Source of the DNA: Bacillota bacterium
GTDB taxonomy: Bacteria; Bacillota; Clostridia; Christensenellales; Borkfalkiaceae
Assembly (NCBI GenBank): GCA_003343765.1
Contig: QAKO01000049.1
Span: forward strand, 1-9,181
Reading direction: 5' to 3'
DNA: 9,181 bases
Below the pieces are notes generated by a model. The model was not told the DNA's origin, did not search any database, and worked only from the letters and a program-made list of their open reading frames with translations. A program made the position numbers and the translations under genes. This document shows positions 1 to 7,518 of the stretch, piece after piece (the first letter of the stretch is position 1; every line of letters begins with the position of its first letter).

Positions 1-2
1 AA

Positions 3-713
3 CTTATTATCAGTGATCGTGTAGGATTGAGCGGCTCAGTTACCGACTTTGTCCTGCGTGCCCACAGCCATAAAGGACTGTTGACAGATAAAGAAGCTGT
101 TTTTTCACAATTGGAATCTGCCCTGAAAGATCTTTTTGGTAAAGATAAGGCGGCAGAAGAACATACACGTCTTTTCATCAGTGTAGAGACTGCTGAAGAA
201 ATTCAGAGAGTACTCCATATTACAGAAAATTTTCCTGTTGATTTGGTGTTGGTCGGAGCCTATCAAGCTCATTTGTGTTCGGATGCGATCCGGAAGGCAG
301 GAGCCAGTCTCATTATAGGTGACCAGATGTATATGGCCTATAACGTATATCGTGCAGACTGCAAAGAAATTTGTGAATTGGGGGCATGCGGTACTGCGCT
401 GACAACTATTGCCAGTATGCCCAGAGGGGCGTCAGTGCTGCTCTGGAATATTATTCACACAGTGTCGTCAGGGGTAGCGTGGGAAAAAGTGGCGGATATG
501 GTCACCATAGAACCTGCCAAGCTGTTGGGGATCGATGAGCGGGTAGGGAGCCTGACAACAGGAAAGGATGCAGATTTGGTAATTTGGTCGGGCAACCCCT
601 TTCTCTGCTGCGATGCCAGAGTGGAGGTAACGCTGATAGAGGGAAAGATGGCGTACACATCTGAAGATTTTTGTCGGGAGATGGGAAGGGCACCCATGCT
701 GCCCAAGGCCTGA
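3..713 (+). CDS. Amidohydrolase-fold protein, C-terminal part; probable pseudoenzyme (partial at left edge)
   Basis: The frame is open to the left edge, so the gene starts upstream; the in-frame TTG at 27 is not a convincing start because homology already runs through it and no binding site precedes it. The C-terminus is typical of amidohydrolases related to imidazolonepropionase (COG1228-like): EPAKLLGIDERVGSL, then TGKDADLVIWSGNP, then a closing IEGKMAY strand of the composite beta-domain. It aligns with the downstream amidohydrolase almost without gaps. However, the positions of that enzyme's metal ligands hold Ser (codon 180-182, in LFISV), Gly (255-257, in LVLVG) and Ile (408-410, in LTTIAS) in place of His, His and Asp. 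The N-terminal HxH motif, if any, lies outside the window. What is seen: an intact reading frame without metal ligands. What is inferred: a non-catalytic partner or regulatory subunit, or an enzyme with different chemistry. The protein appears cytoplasmic. The next gene begins 48 bases downstream. Confidence 0.78.
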   Translation, partial: LIISDRVGLSGSVTDFVLRAHSHKGLLTDKEAVFSQLESALKDLFGKDKAAEEHTRLFISVETAEEIQRVLHITENFPVDLVLVGAYQAHLCSDAIRKAGASLIIGDQMYMAYNVYRADCKEICELGACGTALTTIASMPRGASVLLWNIIHTVSSGVAWEKVADMVTIEPAKLLGIDERVGSLTTGKDADLVIWSGNPFLCCDARVEVTLIEGKMAYTSEDFCREMGRAPMLPKA

Positions 714-743
714 TGCTATAGATCGCCTGCTGCGGAGGATGTT

Positions 744-751
744 GGAAGGAG
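744..751 (+). promoter_or_regulatory. Ribosome binding site for the second amidohydrolase
   Basis: GGAAGGAG ends 10 bases before the ATG at 762 and supports that start. The 48-base gap holding it shows no hairpin, terminator or promoter that I can recognise, so the gene is probably read through from upstream. Confidence 0.7.
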
Positions 752-761
752 CGATAAGAAT

Positions 762-1898
762 ATGCTGCTGATAAAGAATGCGAGAGCAGTCTATACAATG
801 GCGGAAGGCATTTTATACGACTGTGACATTCTGATAGATGAAACAGGCAAGATTACGAAGGTCGGGACGGATATTCAGGTACAGGGCGCCCAGGTGCTTT
901 CCGCAGAGGGGCTTGTTGCGATCCCCGGAATCATTGACCCGCATACTCATTATGGCCAAGCTGACTATATTACTGGAGAGACGCATTTGAATGATTATAG
1001 TCAGCCTATAACACCGTCTTTTGATATCAAAAAAGGCATCAGAAAAGATTTGGGAGATTTTGACTGTGGTGTGAGGAATGGAATCACGACAGTTGCAATT
1101 TTGCCTGGAAGCGCTAATGTCATCGGTGGATATGCTATTGCGGTAAAGACGTACGGTGACACTTTGGAGCAGATGATACTGAAAGATCCGATAGGGATGA
1201 AAGCCGCTTTTGGAGCAAACCCCAAGGGATGTTACGGCAGCAGGGGGATGATGCCGTCAACAGAAATGTCTGTCGTATATCTGTTTGAGAAGATAATCCA
1301 GGATACCAGAGAGTACATAGACAGCGGGAAAAAACCCTATAATCAGGATTTGGAAAAGATGGTTCCTGTAATTGAAGGGAAGCTTCCCTTGAAAATACAT
1401 TGTGGAACGATAGATATTCCGGCCATATTATCGGTTTGTCAAAGGTATGGTCTGCGTTTTACCCTGGAACACGCTGTTGGCGCATCAGCTTATGTCAGGG
1501 AGATTGAACAGGCGGATTGTGATGTGATATTTGGTCCCACATCGCTGGGAGACTATGACGATACCGTCGCTGATTGGAAGGCGGCGATACACCTGATAGA
1601 AAAGGGAGTCAATGTTGCTTTGATGACAGACGGCCCTACCAATGCCGTCCATTGCCTTTTGCCGGAGTTGAGCGATCTTGTGCGGCTGGGTTATCCAGTG
1701 GAAAAAGCGCTGCGGCTGATTACCATAAATGCCGCGAAAGCCATTGGCGTAGGGGATCGTGTTGGATCGATTGAACCGGGCAAGGATGGCGATATTGTGC
1801 TGTTCCGTGGAATTCCTGCTTATGATGTGAGTGCCAATGTGCAGTATACGATCATAAATGGAAAGGTGGTCTATAAGGCGGATGAGAAGGTATCCTGA
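762..1898 (+). CDS. Metal-dependent amidohydrolase (imidazolonepropionase-like group, possible dipeptidase)
   Basis: This 378-residue protein is a complete amidohydrolase. After a short beta-domain (about residues 1-52) comes the metal motif in IPGIIDPHTHYG, with His61 and His63. Further ligands fit His213 (in LKIHCG), His237 (in TLEHA) and Asp290 (in LMTDGP); the protein closes with VGSIEPGKDGDIVLF and a second beta-domain strand, INGKVVY. The segments VAILPGSANVIGG and KAAFGANPK are typical of a COG1228 subgroup usually annotated only as amidohydrolase. Members of the wider group include imidazolonepropionase and metal-dependent Xaa-Pro or Xaa-Arg dipeptidases. Beside an oligopeptidase and a peptide importer, cleavage of small peptides or N-acyl amino acids is a reasonable inference, but the substrate is not readable. 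The ATG at 762 has a good ribosome binding site. There is no signal peptide, so it should be cytoplasmic. Its 3' end overlaps the next gene by 17 bases. Confidence 0.88.
   Translation: MLLIKNARAVYTMAEGILYDCDILIDETGKITKVGTDIQVQGAQVLSAEGLVAIPGIIDPHTHYGQADYITGETHLNDYSQPITPSFDIKKGIRKDLGDFDCGVRNGITTVAILPGSANVIGGYAIAVKTYGDTLEQMILKDPIGMKAAFGANPKGCYGSRGMMPSTEMSVVYLFEKIIQDTREYIDSGKKPYNQDLEKMVPVIEGKLPLKIHCGTIDIPAILSVCQRYGLRFTLEHAVGASAYVREIEQADCDVIFGPTSLGDYDDTVADWKAAIHLIEKGVNVALMTDGPTNAVHCLLPELSDLVRLGYPVEKALRLITINAAKAIGVGDRVGSIEPGKDGDIVLFRGIPAYDVSANVQYTIINGKVVYKADEKVS
1862..1869 (+). promoter_or_regulatory. Probable ribosome binding site favouring the start at 1882
   Basis: AAAGGTGG, one mismatch from AAGGAGG, lies inside the end of the preceding gene, 12 bases before the ATG at 1882. 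A weaker AAGG sits at 1875-1878. The in-frame ATG at 1858 has no purine-rich site before it. The spacing is long, so the assignment is moderate; translation may be coupled to the overlapping upstream gene. Confidence 0.45.
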
Positions 1899-3927
1899 TA
1901 CACCGAAAAAACCGGAAGAATATTTCCTGCATGGTGAGTGCATTGTAGACGACTATATGTGGTTGGAAAATGCGGGAAGCGAGGAGACTCTGGGGTGGGT
2001 GGAAGCCCAGAATCGTTTTACGGAGCAATATTTCCAAGGAAATCTACGGGAGGAATTTCAGCGAACCAGGAAGTTTTTAAAAGAGAAGCCAGTTACCGCA
2101 TCGCTGGCCAATATTACCCATGCTGCGGATAAGATCTATGCGGTCAGATATTCGTCAACCGGTGATTATGCTATTGTGCAGACGGATCGGTGCTTTCAAA
2201 AGCAGGAAGAGATCCCGTTATCCTTTTTGGATGAGTACCATTTTATCCCCGATGGTATAAAGGTTAATCCTGAAAATGAGGCTGTGGCCATTATCACAGG
2301 TATGGTGCCCGGGGAGAGCAAACCTGGTATATGTATCGTTGATTTGGGCAGGCAGACACTGATCCGGAAGATCGATAACATTTTCTTCGCATATTGGTTT
2401 CATGATGGAAAAACGATCCTATTGAGCGAAAGCGTTGTGGACCGGGGCGCAAACAGAACAAAAAATACTTTGAAACGATATAGCTTGGCGGAAGATTCTT
2501 TCACAGAGCTGTATGCGCATAAAGACAATTCACTGTTTATTCCCTGCCGGATTACAGAGGATGATCGGTATATTTTCTTTACAGTGGCGATCAATTACAG
2601 CAGAACTCAAGTGTTTTGCCTGGATACAGTGACCCAGAACGTGGAGGATATTTCCGGAGAACCTGCCGGATTGAACTTTTATATTGGCAATATAGGCGGC
2701 AGACACTACCTGCAAAGTGACTGCGAGTATAAAAACGGTGCCATCTACTCTTTTGAATTAACAGATGGGAAGGTCCGGCAGCGCAAGCTTATCATTACAG
2801 ATCCAGACAGAATCATGGACAGCCTTTTTGTTGGGACGGCGGCAATTGTTTCGAACCGAATCGTTGTGACCTATCTGGATAATGCAGTCAACAAGATATA
2901 TGTATATTCTGAGGAAGGCTGCTTTGAGAGGGAACTGCTGTTTGATGAGCGTTACTGCACTATAAAGCTTGTCGGGAAGAGCGATATCCCGGGAGATGAG
3001 TGCTGTTATTTTTCTGCGGAGAGCTTTACTTCACCGCAGAAGATATATCGTTATCTGCCTAAAGAGGGAAGGGTCCAGCTGTGCTGGTCGGCCCTGGAGA
3101 GAGATGGCAGCGCTTATGAAACAGAGCAGGTGTTTGTTCCGGCAAGGGATGGGACAAGATTAGCGGCATTTGTTGTACGCCGCAGAGACACCAAACTGGA
3201 CGGCAGTGCGCCTGCACTTATTTTTGGCTATGGTGGGTATGGACTGAGTGTATTTCCCCATTTTAAAAATGGTGTAGTGGGATTGGAAGTTCCGGATTGG
3301 CTGGATATGGGCGGTATCTATGTGAGTGTTACGATACGGGGAGGCGGTGAATATGGATCTGCCTGGCATAATGACGGGAAGCTCCGCAGGAAGAAAAACG
3401 CCTTTCAGGACTTTATCGACATCACGCAGTGGCTGATTGATAACGGTTATATTGATAAAGACAGGATCGCTATCGCCGGATGCAGCAATGGAGGATTGCT
3501 GATGTCTGCTCTGACCACCATGCGTCCGGATATGTTTGCTGCTGTGATTGACAGTGTACCACATACCGATTTGCTGCGTTTCATCAATGACCCCACGGGA
3601 CCAATGTACAAGACAGAGTACGGTGATGTAAGTGATCCAGAGGACTTTCAGTATTTGAAGAGCTATTCTCCGTACCATGCAGTAAAGCGGACGCGATATC
3701 CGGCTGTATTTGTGCAAACAGGGGAAAAGGACAATAATGTCCCACCTTATCATGGGAAAAAGTTTGCCGCAAAATTACAGGAATGTCAGACGGGAGAAAC
3801 GCCTATTTTACTGAAAGTCCTGAAAAATGGGGGACATAACAGAGGAACAGGGGAAGATAGATACGACACCTTTGCGCAATTTATTGTGTTCATTCGGGAA
3901 CAACTGCGCATGGTAGAGGAGGTATGA
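1882..3927 (+). CDS. Prolyl oligopeptidase family serine peptidase (S9A)
   Basis: This 681-residue protein has the normal length and two-part layout of prolyl oligopeptidases. Residues about 1-60 carry the opening YPDT and DDYMWLEN motifs, about 65-400 form a beta-propeller-like region, and about 410-681 form the alpha/beta-hydrolase domain. The triad fits Ser535 in GCSNGGLLM, Asp617 in EKDNNVPP and His652 in NGGHNRG. The oxyanion Tyr450 in GYGGYG and the RGGGEYG motif (486-492) are present. The family cuts short peptides, often after proline. Two pocket residues differ from porcine prolyl oligopeptidase: Tyr576 aligns with Trp595, and Asn619 with Arg643, so strict proline specificity is doubtful. 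No signal peptide is visible, so it likely acts on imported peptides in the cytoplasm. I chose the ATG at 1882 over the one at 1858 because it has the better upstream site and puts the YP-T motif near the N-terminus, as usual in the family. Oligopeptidase B is a less likely alternative, as RGGGEYG is the prolyl oligopeptidase form. Confidence 0.93.
   Translation: MRRYPDTPKKPEEYFLHGECIVDDYMWLENAGSEETLGWVEAQNRFTEQYFQGNLREEFQRTRKFLKEKPVTASLANITHAADKIYAVRYSSTGDYAIVQTDRCFQKQEEIPLSFLDEYHFIPDGIKVNPENEAVAIITGMVPGESKPGICIVDLGRQTLIRKIDNIFFAYWFHDGKTILLSESVVDRGANRTKNTLKRYSLAEDSFTELYAHKDNSLFIPCRITEDDRYIFFTVAINYSRTQVFCLDTVTQNVEDISGEPAGLNFYIGNIGGRHYLQSDCEYKNGAIYSFELTDGKVRQRKLIITDPDRIMDSLFVGTAAIVSNRIVVTYLDNAVNKIYVYSEEGCFERELLFDERYCTIKLVGKSDIPGDECCYFSAESFTSPQKIYRYLPKEGRVQLCWSALERDGSAYETEQVFVPARDGTRLAAFVVRRRDTKLDGSAPALIFGYGGYGLSVFPHFKNGVVGLEVPDWLDMGGIYVSVTIRGGGEYGSAWHNDGKLRRKKNAFQDFIDITQWLIDNGYIDKDRIAIAGCSNGGLLMSALTTMRPDMFAAVIDSVPHTDLLRFINDPTGPMYKTEYGDVSDPEDFQYLKSYSPYHAVKRTRYPAVFVQTGEKDNNVPPYHGKKFAAKLQECQTGETPILLKVLKNGGHNRGTGEDRYDTFAQFIVFIREQLRMVEEV
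3917..3922 (+). promoter_or_regulatory. Strong ribosome binding site that sets the esterase start at 3930
   Basis: A perfect AGGAGG lies in the last codons of the oligopeptidase gene. It is only 1 base from the ATG at 3924 but 7 bases from the in-frame ATG at 3930. The spacing favours 3930, which gives a protein two residues shorter and leaves 2 bases between the genes instead of an ATGA overlap. Confidence 0.75.
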
Positions 3928-3929
3928 CC

Positions 3930-4676
3930 ATGGCACTATGTCAGGGAACGTTTCGATCCAGAGTGATGGGCAGAGAGGTACATATGTCTGCGGCTCTGCC
4001 GGAAGAGGATGGCCCGTATAGAGTCTTGTATCTTCTCCATGCCTTGGGAGAGAACGATTCTGCGTATCTCCGATATACAGAGGTCGAGCGATATGCGATT
4101 GAGCACAATATTGCGATCATAATGCCCAATGCCGATAACAGCTATTATACCGACAGTGTATTCGGAGAAAACTACTTAACGCATATCGCATCGGAAATTC
4201 CTCAGGTAGCTTCCAGGCTTTTTCAAATTTCGGGTAAAAGAGAGGACACGTTTATTGCCGGATTTTCCATGGGAGGGTATGGCGCTTTGAAAATAGGACT
4301 TTCTTTTCCAGAGCGCTTCAGCAAGATTGCGAGCATTTCTGCTCCGGCGGATCTTACGCTTTCCGGTCAATATGGATCCCCCTTGTTTGCAAAGATATTT
4401 GGTCCTGACAATCCGATCAAAGGCACGGAACATGATATCGAAACGCTGGCCGAGCGGATATGCCGGGATCAGAAGCCCTTTCCGGAGATCTATATGTGCT
4501 GCGGCCTGCAAGACCGGCTGCTGGAGGCAAACCGGATAGTGTCGGGAGCTTTGAGAGAAATGGGAGGTTTCCGGCTCCAATATCATGAAGCAGCAGGGGG
4601 ACACACCCTGGATTTTCGGAATGAGCATTTACGAAACGTGATTTTGTGGTTAACGGGGGAAGAACAAGATGCTTAG
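3930..4676 (+). CDS. Alpha/beta-hydrolase esterase (tributyrin esterase / esterase D-like, PF00756 type)
   Basis: This is a 248-residue single-domain hydrolase from the start at 3930. The order of motifs is that of the small cytoplasmic esterases related to tributyrin esterase EstA and S-formylglutathione hydrolase: VLYLLHALGEND (about 32-43), a nucleophile elbow GFSMGGYGA with Ser113, an acid Asp195 in CGLQDR and His225 in AGGHTLDF. Known family members hydrolyse short-chain acyl esters. The usual HG of the first motif is HA here, a conservative change. There is no signal peptide or lipobox. The gene sits between a peptidase and a peptide importer and its end overlaps the permease gene by 8 bases, so it belongs to the same transcript; removing an ester group from an imported peptide-like compound is a possible role, but this is inference. 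The fold and triad are secure, the substrate is unknown. Confidence 0.88.
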   Translation: MALCQGTFRSRVMGREVHMSAALPEEDGPYRVLYLLHALGENDSAYLRYTEVERYAIEHNIAIIMPNADNSYYTDSVFGENYLTHIASEIPQVASRLFQISGKREDTFIAGFSMGGYGALKIGLSFPERFSKIASISAPADLTLSGQYGSPLFAKIFGPDNPIKGTEHDIETLAERICRDQKPFPEIYMCCGLQDRLLEANRIVSGALREMGGFRLQYHEAAGGHTLDFRNEHLRNVILWLTGEEQDA

Positions 4677-5610
4677 ATATGTTATAAAGCGTGTGCTGCT
4701 GGTGATCCCCACCTTGTTGCTGGTAATTTTCGTTGTTTTTGCAACGATTAATCTGTCTCCCACCAATCCTGCCCAGATCATGCTGGGGGCGGATGCGACG
4801 CCTGAACAAGTCGAAGCGCTGGAAACCCAGCTGGGGTTGAACAAGCCCCTACTGGAGAGATATGTGACATATGTTGTAAACATATTGAAAGGAGATTTTG
4901 GAAACAGCTGGTTTACAGGTACTCCGGTGTTCGATGAGTTGTTTGCAACGCGCCCCTATACATTTAATCTAACCATTATCGGTATGGCCTTTGCGATTGC
5001 TATCGGCCTTCCGCTGGGTATCCTGTGTGCCATCAAGCAGTACTCCATGTTTGACCGGACGGTAAATGTTGTGGTCCTTATTATGGCGGCTATGCCAAAC
5101 TTCGTTGTTGGTATCGGCCTTATGGTCCTGTTTGGTCTGGTATTGAAAGTACCTGGACTGCCAATCAGTGGATTTGGTTCTTGGAAAAACTACATACTTC
5201 CTATTCTTACGAGTCTTCTTGTCGGCTGCGTTGGGTCCATTCGTATGGGCAGAACCATGATGATACAGACACTGAAAATGGATTATATCCGTACCGCAAA
5301 GGCGAAGGGGGCAAATAAGCGGCAGATTATTATGAAGCATGCTTTGCGCAATGCGATGTTCCCGCTTATCACGCAGTATGGCATGTCTTTTGCCATGGCA
5401 CTGGGCGGAAGCGTCATATCGGAGCAATTGTTCGGGATTCCGGGAATTGGAGCGGCGATCCTCACCGCGGTCAGCCAGAAGGATGTTCCCATGATTATGG
5501 CCAGCACACTTTTCCTGTCCACTATTTATTGTTTGGCCATTATTTTGATAGACATCATTAATGCCTCTCTGGATCCCAGGATCAAGGCGCAATTAATAGC
5601 GAAGGGGTAA
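4669..5610 (+). CDS. dppB: Peptide ABC transporter permease, DppB/OppB type
   Basis: This 313-residue integral membrane protein is one half of the channel of a dipeptide/oligopeptide importer. The N-terminus MLRYVIKRVLLVIP and first membrane helix (about 7-28) are typical of DppB. An extracytoplasmic segment (about 30-95, with the LGLNKPLLERY and GDFGNSW family motifs) is followed by helices at roughly 100-120, 131-158, 174-192, 230-252 and 277-300. The cytoplasmic coupling loop (EAA-type loop) is at about 206-228, YIRTAKAKGANKRQI, and contacts the ATPases. The C-terminus DPRI closes as in the family. The ATG at 4669 lies inside the end of the esterase gene, 8 bases of overlap, with a purine-rich GGGGGA at 4655-4660. 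DppB and OppB cannot be told apart by sequence alone; nickel (NikB-type) use cannot be fully excluded, although the neighbours favour peptides. Confidence 0.93.
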   Translation: MLRYVIKRVLLVIPTLLLVIFVVFATINLSPTNPAQIMLGADATPEQVEALETQLGLNKPLLERYVTYVVNILKGDFGNSWFTGTPVFDELFATRPYTFNLTIIGMAFAIAIGLPLGILCAIKQYSMFDRTVNVVVLIMAAMPNFVVGIGLMVLFGLVLKVPGLPISGFGSWKNYILPILTSLLVGCVGSIRMGRTMMIQTLKMDYIRTAKAKGANKRQIIMKHALRNAMFPLITQYGMSFAMALGGSVISEQLFGIPGIGAAILTAVSQKDVPMIMASTLFLSTIYCLAIILIDIINASLDPRIKAQLIAKG

Positions 5611-5615
5611 AGCAT

Positions 5616-6524
5616 ATGAATACTATGCGAGAGAACGTTTGCTATAAAAATGATACCCTGGAAAATCAGTATACCTTTAGAAATAAAGCAAAACAGTTTT
5701 GGCGGCGATTCAGCAGAAATAAGGCGTCTGTTGTAGCTCTTGTGATCCTGTTTTGCATTATCCTTCTAGGGGTGTTGGCTCCGTTTATTGTGTCGTATGA
5801 AGATGTTACTGTAAAGCTGGATGCTACACAGACACTGATGCCGCCAAGCGGGGAACATATTTTTGGAACTGACATCATGGGAAGAGATATGTTCGGACGT
5901 ATCATCCACGGTGTCCGCTACTCGGTGAGTATCGGTATTCTTGTCGCCTTTTCCATCGTTTTAATTGGGTGTGTTGTGGGAATGTCTGCGGCGTATTTTG
6001 GCGGGGTTTGGGATACCCTCGTCATGCGCGCGTGCGATATCTTTATGTGTATTCCGGGGACACTGTTCACACTGACGCTGGTAATGGTATTTGGAACCGG
6101 ATTCAGTGCCATGGTCACGGCATTGATCATTTCCGGTATCCCCGGCTGCAGTATTGTGATGCGTTCCTTGGTGCTGAACATTGTACGGCAGGAATATATT
6201 GAGGCCGCAAAAGCGAACGGAGTGCGTCCTCTGAGAATGATCTTCAAGCACATCGCACCAAATGCCATGGGGCCGATTTTCCTGAACGCAGCAATGAATA
6301 TTTCCGCTAATATCATGTCCATTGCCGGTCTTGGTTTCATTGGGGTAGGTATTCAGGAGCCGACTCCTGAATGGGGCACGATGGTTTCTACCGGCCTGCC
6401 CTATATTTTGCGGGCCCCCCACATGGTGCTGATTCCGGGAGCGTTCATCGCCTTGGTCTCGCTGTCGTTTAACCTGCTGGGGGATGGCCTTGCGGATGCG
6501 CTGGATCCCAAATTGAAGGACTGA
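5616..6524 (+). CDS. dppC: Peptide ABC transporter permease, DppC/OppC type
   Basis: This 302-residue protein is the second channel subunit, pairing with the DppB-type permease. It has the DppC-specific N-terminal region: a basic cytoplasmic stretch (RRFSRNKASV, about 31-40), a first helix (about 40-59), then an extracytoplasmic part ending in GTDIMGRDMFGR (84-95), which is diagnostic of the family. Further helices follow at about 102-126, 138-182 (two), 223-245 and 268-290. A literal EAA coupling motif is at 196-198 in YIEAAKANG. The C-terminus has LLGDGLADALDPKL, the usual DppC ending. The gene begins 5 bases after the dppB stop. GAAGGGG at 5601-5607 overlaps the dppB stop region and serves the ATG at 5616. 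Nothing looks truncated. Confidence 0.94.
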   Translation: MNTMRENVCYKNDTLENQYTFRNKAKQFWRRFSRNKASVVALVILFCIILLGVLAPFIVSYEDVTVKLDATQTLMPPSGEHIFGTDIMGRDMFGRIIHGVRYSVSIGILVAFSIVLIGCVVGMSAAYFGGVWDTLVMRACDIFMCIPGTLFTLTLVMVFGTGFSAMVTALIISGIPGCSIVMRSLVLNIVRQEYIEAAKANGVRPLRMIFKHIAPNAMGPIFLNAAMNISANIMSIAGLGFIGVGIQEPTPEWGTMVSTGLPYILRAPHMVLIPGAFIALVSLSFNLLGDGLADALDPKLKD

Positions 6525-6534
6525 GGGGGAGACT

Positions 6535-7518
6535 ATGGAAAATTTACTGAGCGTTAAGAATTTAGCTGTTGAATATTATACTTCTGGTAGAACAGTCACA
6601 GTAAAGGCAGTTAACGGGATAAGCTTTGAATTGCCGCCAAGAAAGACGCTGGGATTGGTAGGAGAAACCGGAGCCGGAAAAACGACTACAGCGCTGAGCA
6701 TCATGCGGCTGCTGCCGGAACGTACTTCTAGCATTGTGTCGGGCGAAATAAATTTCGCGGGGCGCGACCTTACAAATGCTGAAGAAAAAGAGATGGAGCT
6801 TATCCGAGGCAGCAAGATCGCCATGATTTTTCAGGATCCTATGTCCACATTAAATCCTTCTATACAAGTGGGAAATCAGATCCTGGAAGTACTGACGCTC
6901 CATAATTATTCCAATAAGAGCGGTAAGGAGCTGATGGAAAGGGTGGACCAGCTGATGCAGCTGGTGGGGATCCCTCCCGAGCGAAAGAAGAATTATCCCC
7001 ATGAGTTTTCCGGCGGTATGAAACAGCGAATCGTCATTGCAATGGCTCTTGCGTGTGATCCGATGCTTTTGATTGCGGACGAGCCCACCAGCGCGTTGGA
7101 TGTCACTGTGCAGGCACAGGTATTGGCAATGATGGAGGAACTGAAGGAAAAGCTGGATATGTCTATGATCATGATAACTCATGATCTGGGGATCATCGCA
7201 AAGACATGTGACTATGTTGCTGTGATGTACGCTGGAGAATTTGTGGAGTATGGAACCTTGGAGGATATTTTTACCAGTAATCGGCACCACCCCTATACGG
7301 AGGGGTTATTTGGAAGTATCCCCAACATCAAAGATCAATCACCCCGGCTGCATCCTATCGCAGGATTAATGCCAGATCCCACAAATCTTCCCTCCGGCTG
7401 CAAGTTCCATCCAAGATGCAGCCACTGTAAAGAGATCTGCAAGACAACGAATCCCGAAATGGTTATTAGTGGCACTCACCATATACGCTGCCATTTGTAT
7501 AAGGAGAATGAGGCATGA
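6535..7518 (+). CDS. dppD: Peptide ABC transporter ATPase, DppD/OppD type
   Basis: This 327-residue cytoplasmic ATPase powers the importer. All nucleotide-binding motifs are intact: Walker A GETGAGKTT (43-51), Q-loop Gln100 in FQDP, a canonical signature FSGGMKQR (158-165), Walker B LLIADEP with Asp182 and Glu183, the D-loop SALD just after, and the switch His216 in ITHDLG. The C-terminal oligopeptide-transporter extension carries Cys289, Cys295, Cys302 and Cys319 in the arrangement GCxFxxRCx6C...C. In a characterised DppD these cysteines hold a [4Fe-4S] cluster; whether one is present here is inference. An additional Cys298 lies among them. The gene starts 10 bases after dppC with a strong AGGGGGAG site (6524-6531). 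Its stop overlaps the next start as ATGA, so the two ATPases are probably translated in a coupled way and form a heterodimer. Confidence 0.95.
   Translation: MENLLSVKNLAVEYYTSGRTVTVKAVNGISFELPPRKTLGLVGETGAGKTTTALSIMRLLPERTSSIVSGEINFAGRDLTNAEEKEMELIRGSKIAMIFQDPMSTLNPSIQVGNQILEVLTLHNYSNKSGKELMERVDQLMQLVGIPPERKKNYPHEFSGGMKQRIVIAMALACDPMLLIADEPTSALDVTVQAQVLAMMEELKEKLDMSMIMITHDLGIIAKTCDYVAVMYAGEFVEYGTLEDIFTSNRHHPYTEGLFGSIPNIKDQSPRLHPIAGLMPDPTNLPSGCKFHPRCSHCKEICKTTNPEMVISGTHHIRCHLYKENEA

Noticed and set aside
27..29. TTG as the start of the first gene
   Set aside because: There is no binding site before it, the frame stays open to the edge, and an amidohydrolase starting here would lack half of its barrel.
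12..35. Short DNA resemblance of the left edge to the region near 1755 (both encode DRVG)
   Set aside because: The match is short and falls at non-equivalent places in the two amidohydrolases, so it is taken as chance and not a repeat.
714..761. Possible promoter or terminator between the two amidohydrolase genes
   Set aside because: No -35/-10 pair at good spacing and no GC-rich hairpin followed by a T-run can be seen; only the ribosome binding site is supported.
1858..1860. ATG as the start of the oligopeptidase
   Set aside because: No purine-rich site precedes it, and the eight extra residues add nothing seen in the family; the ATG at 1882 is better.
3160..3753. Long open frame on the minus strand (197 codons) inside the oligopeptidase gene
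   Set aside because: It lies wholly opposite a gene with a clear catalytic triad, has no recognisable domain and its composition is that of an antisense shadow.
3924..3926. ATG as the start of the esterase, overlapping the previous stop as ATGA
   Set aside because: The AGGAGG ends only 1 base before it, too close for normal use; it is 7 bases from the ATG at 3930. The difference is two residues and does not affect function.
4969..5592. Long minus-strand open frame (207 codons) opposite the DppB-type permease
   Set aside because: The translation is rich in His, Arg and Asn, with no family motif; the + strand permease explains the region fully.
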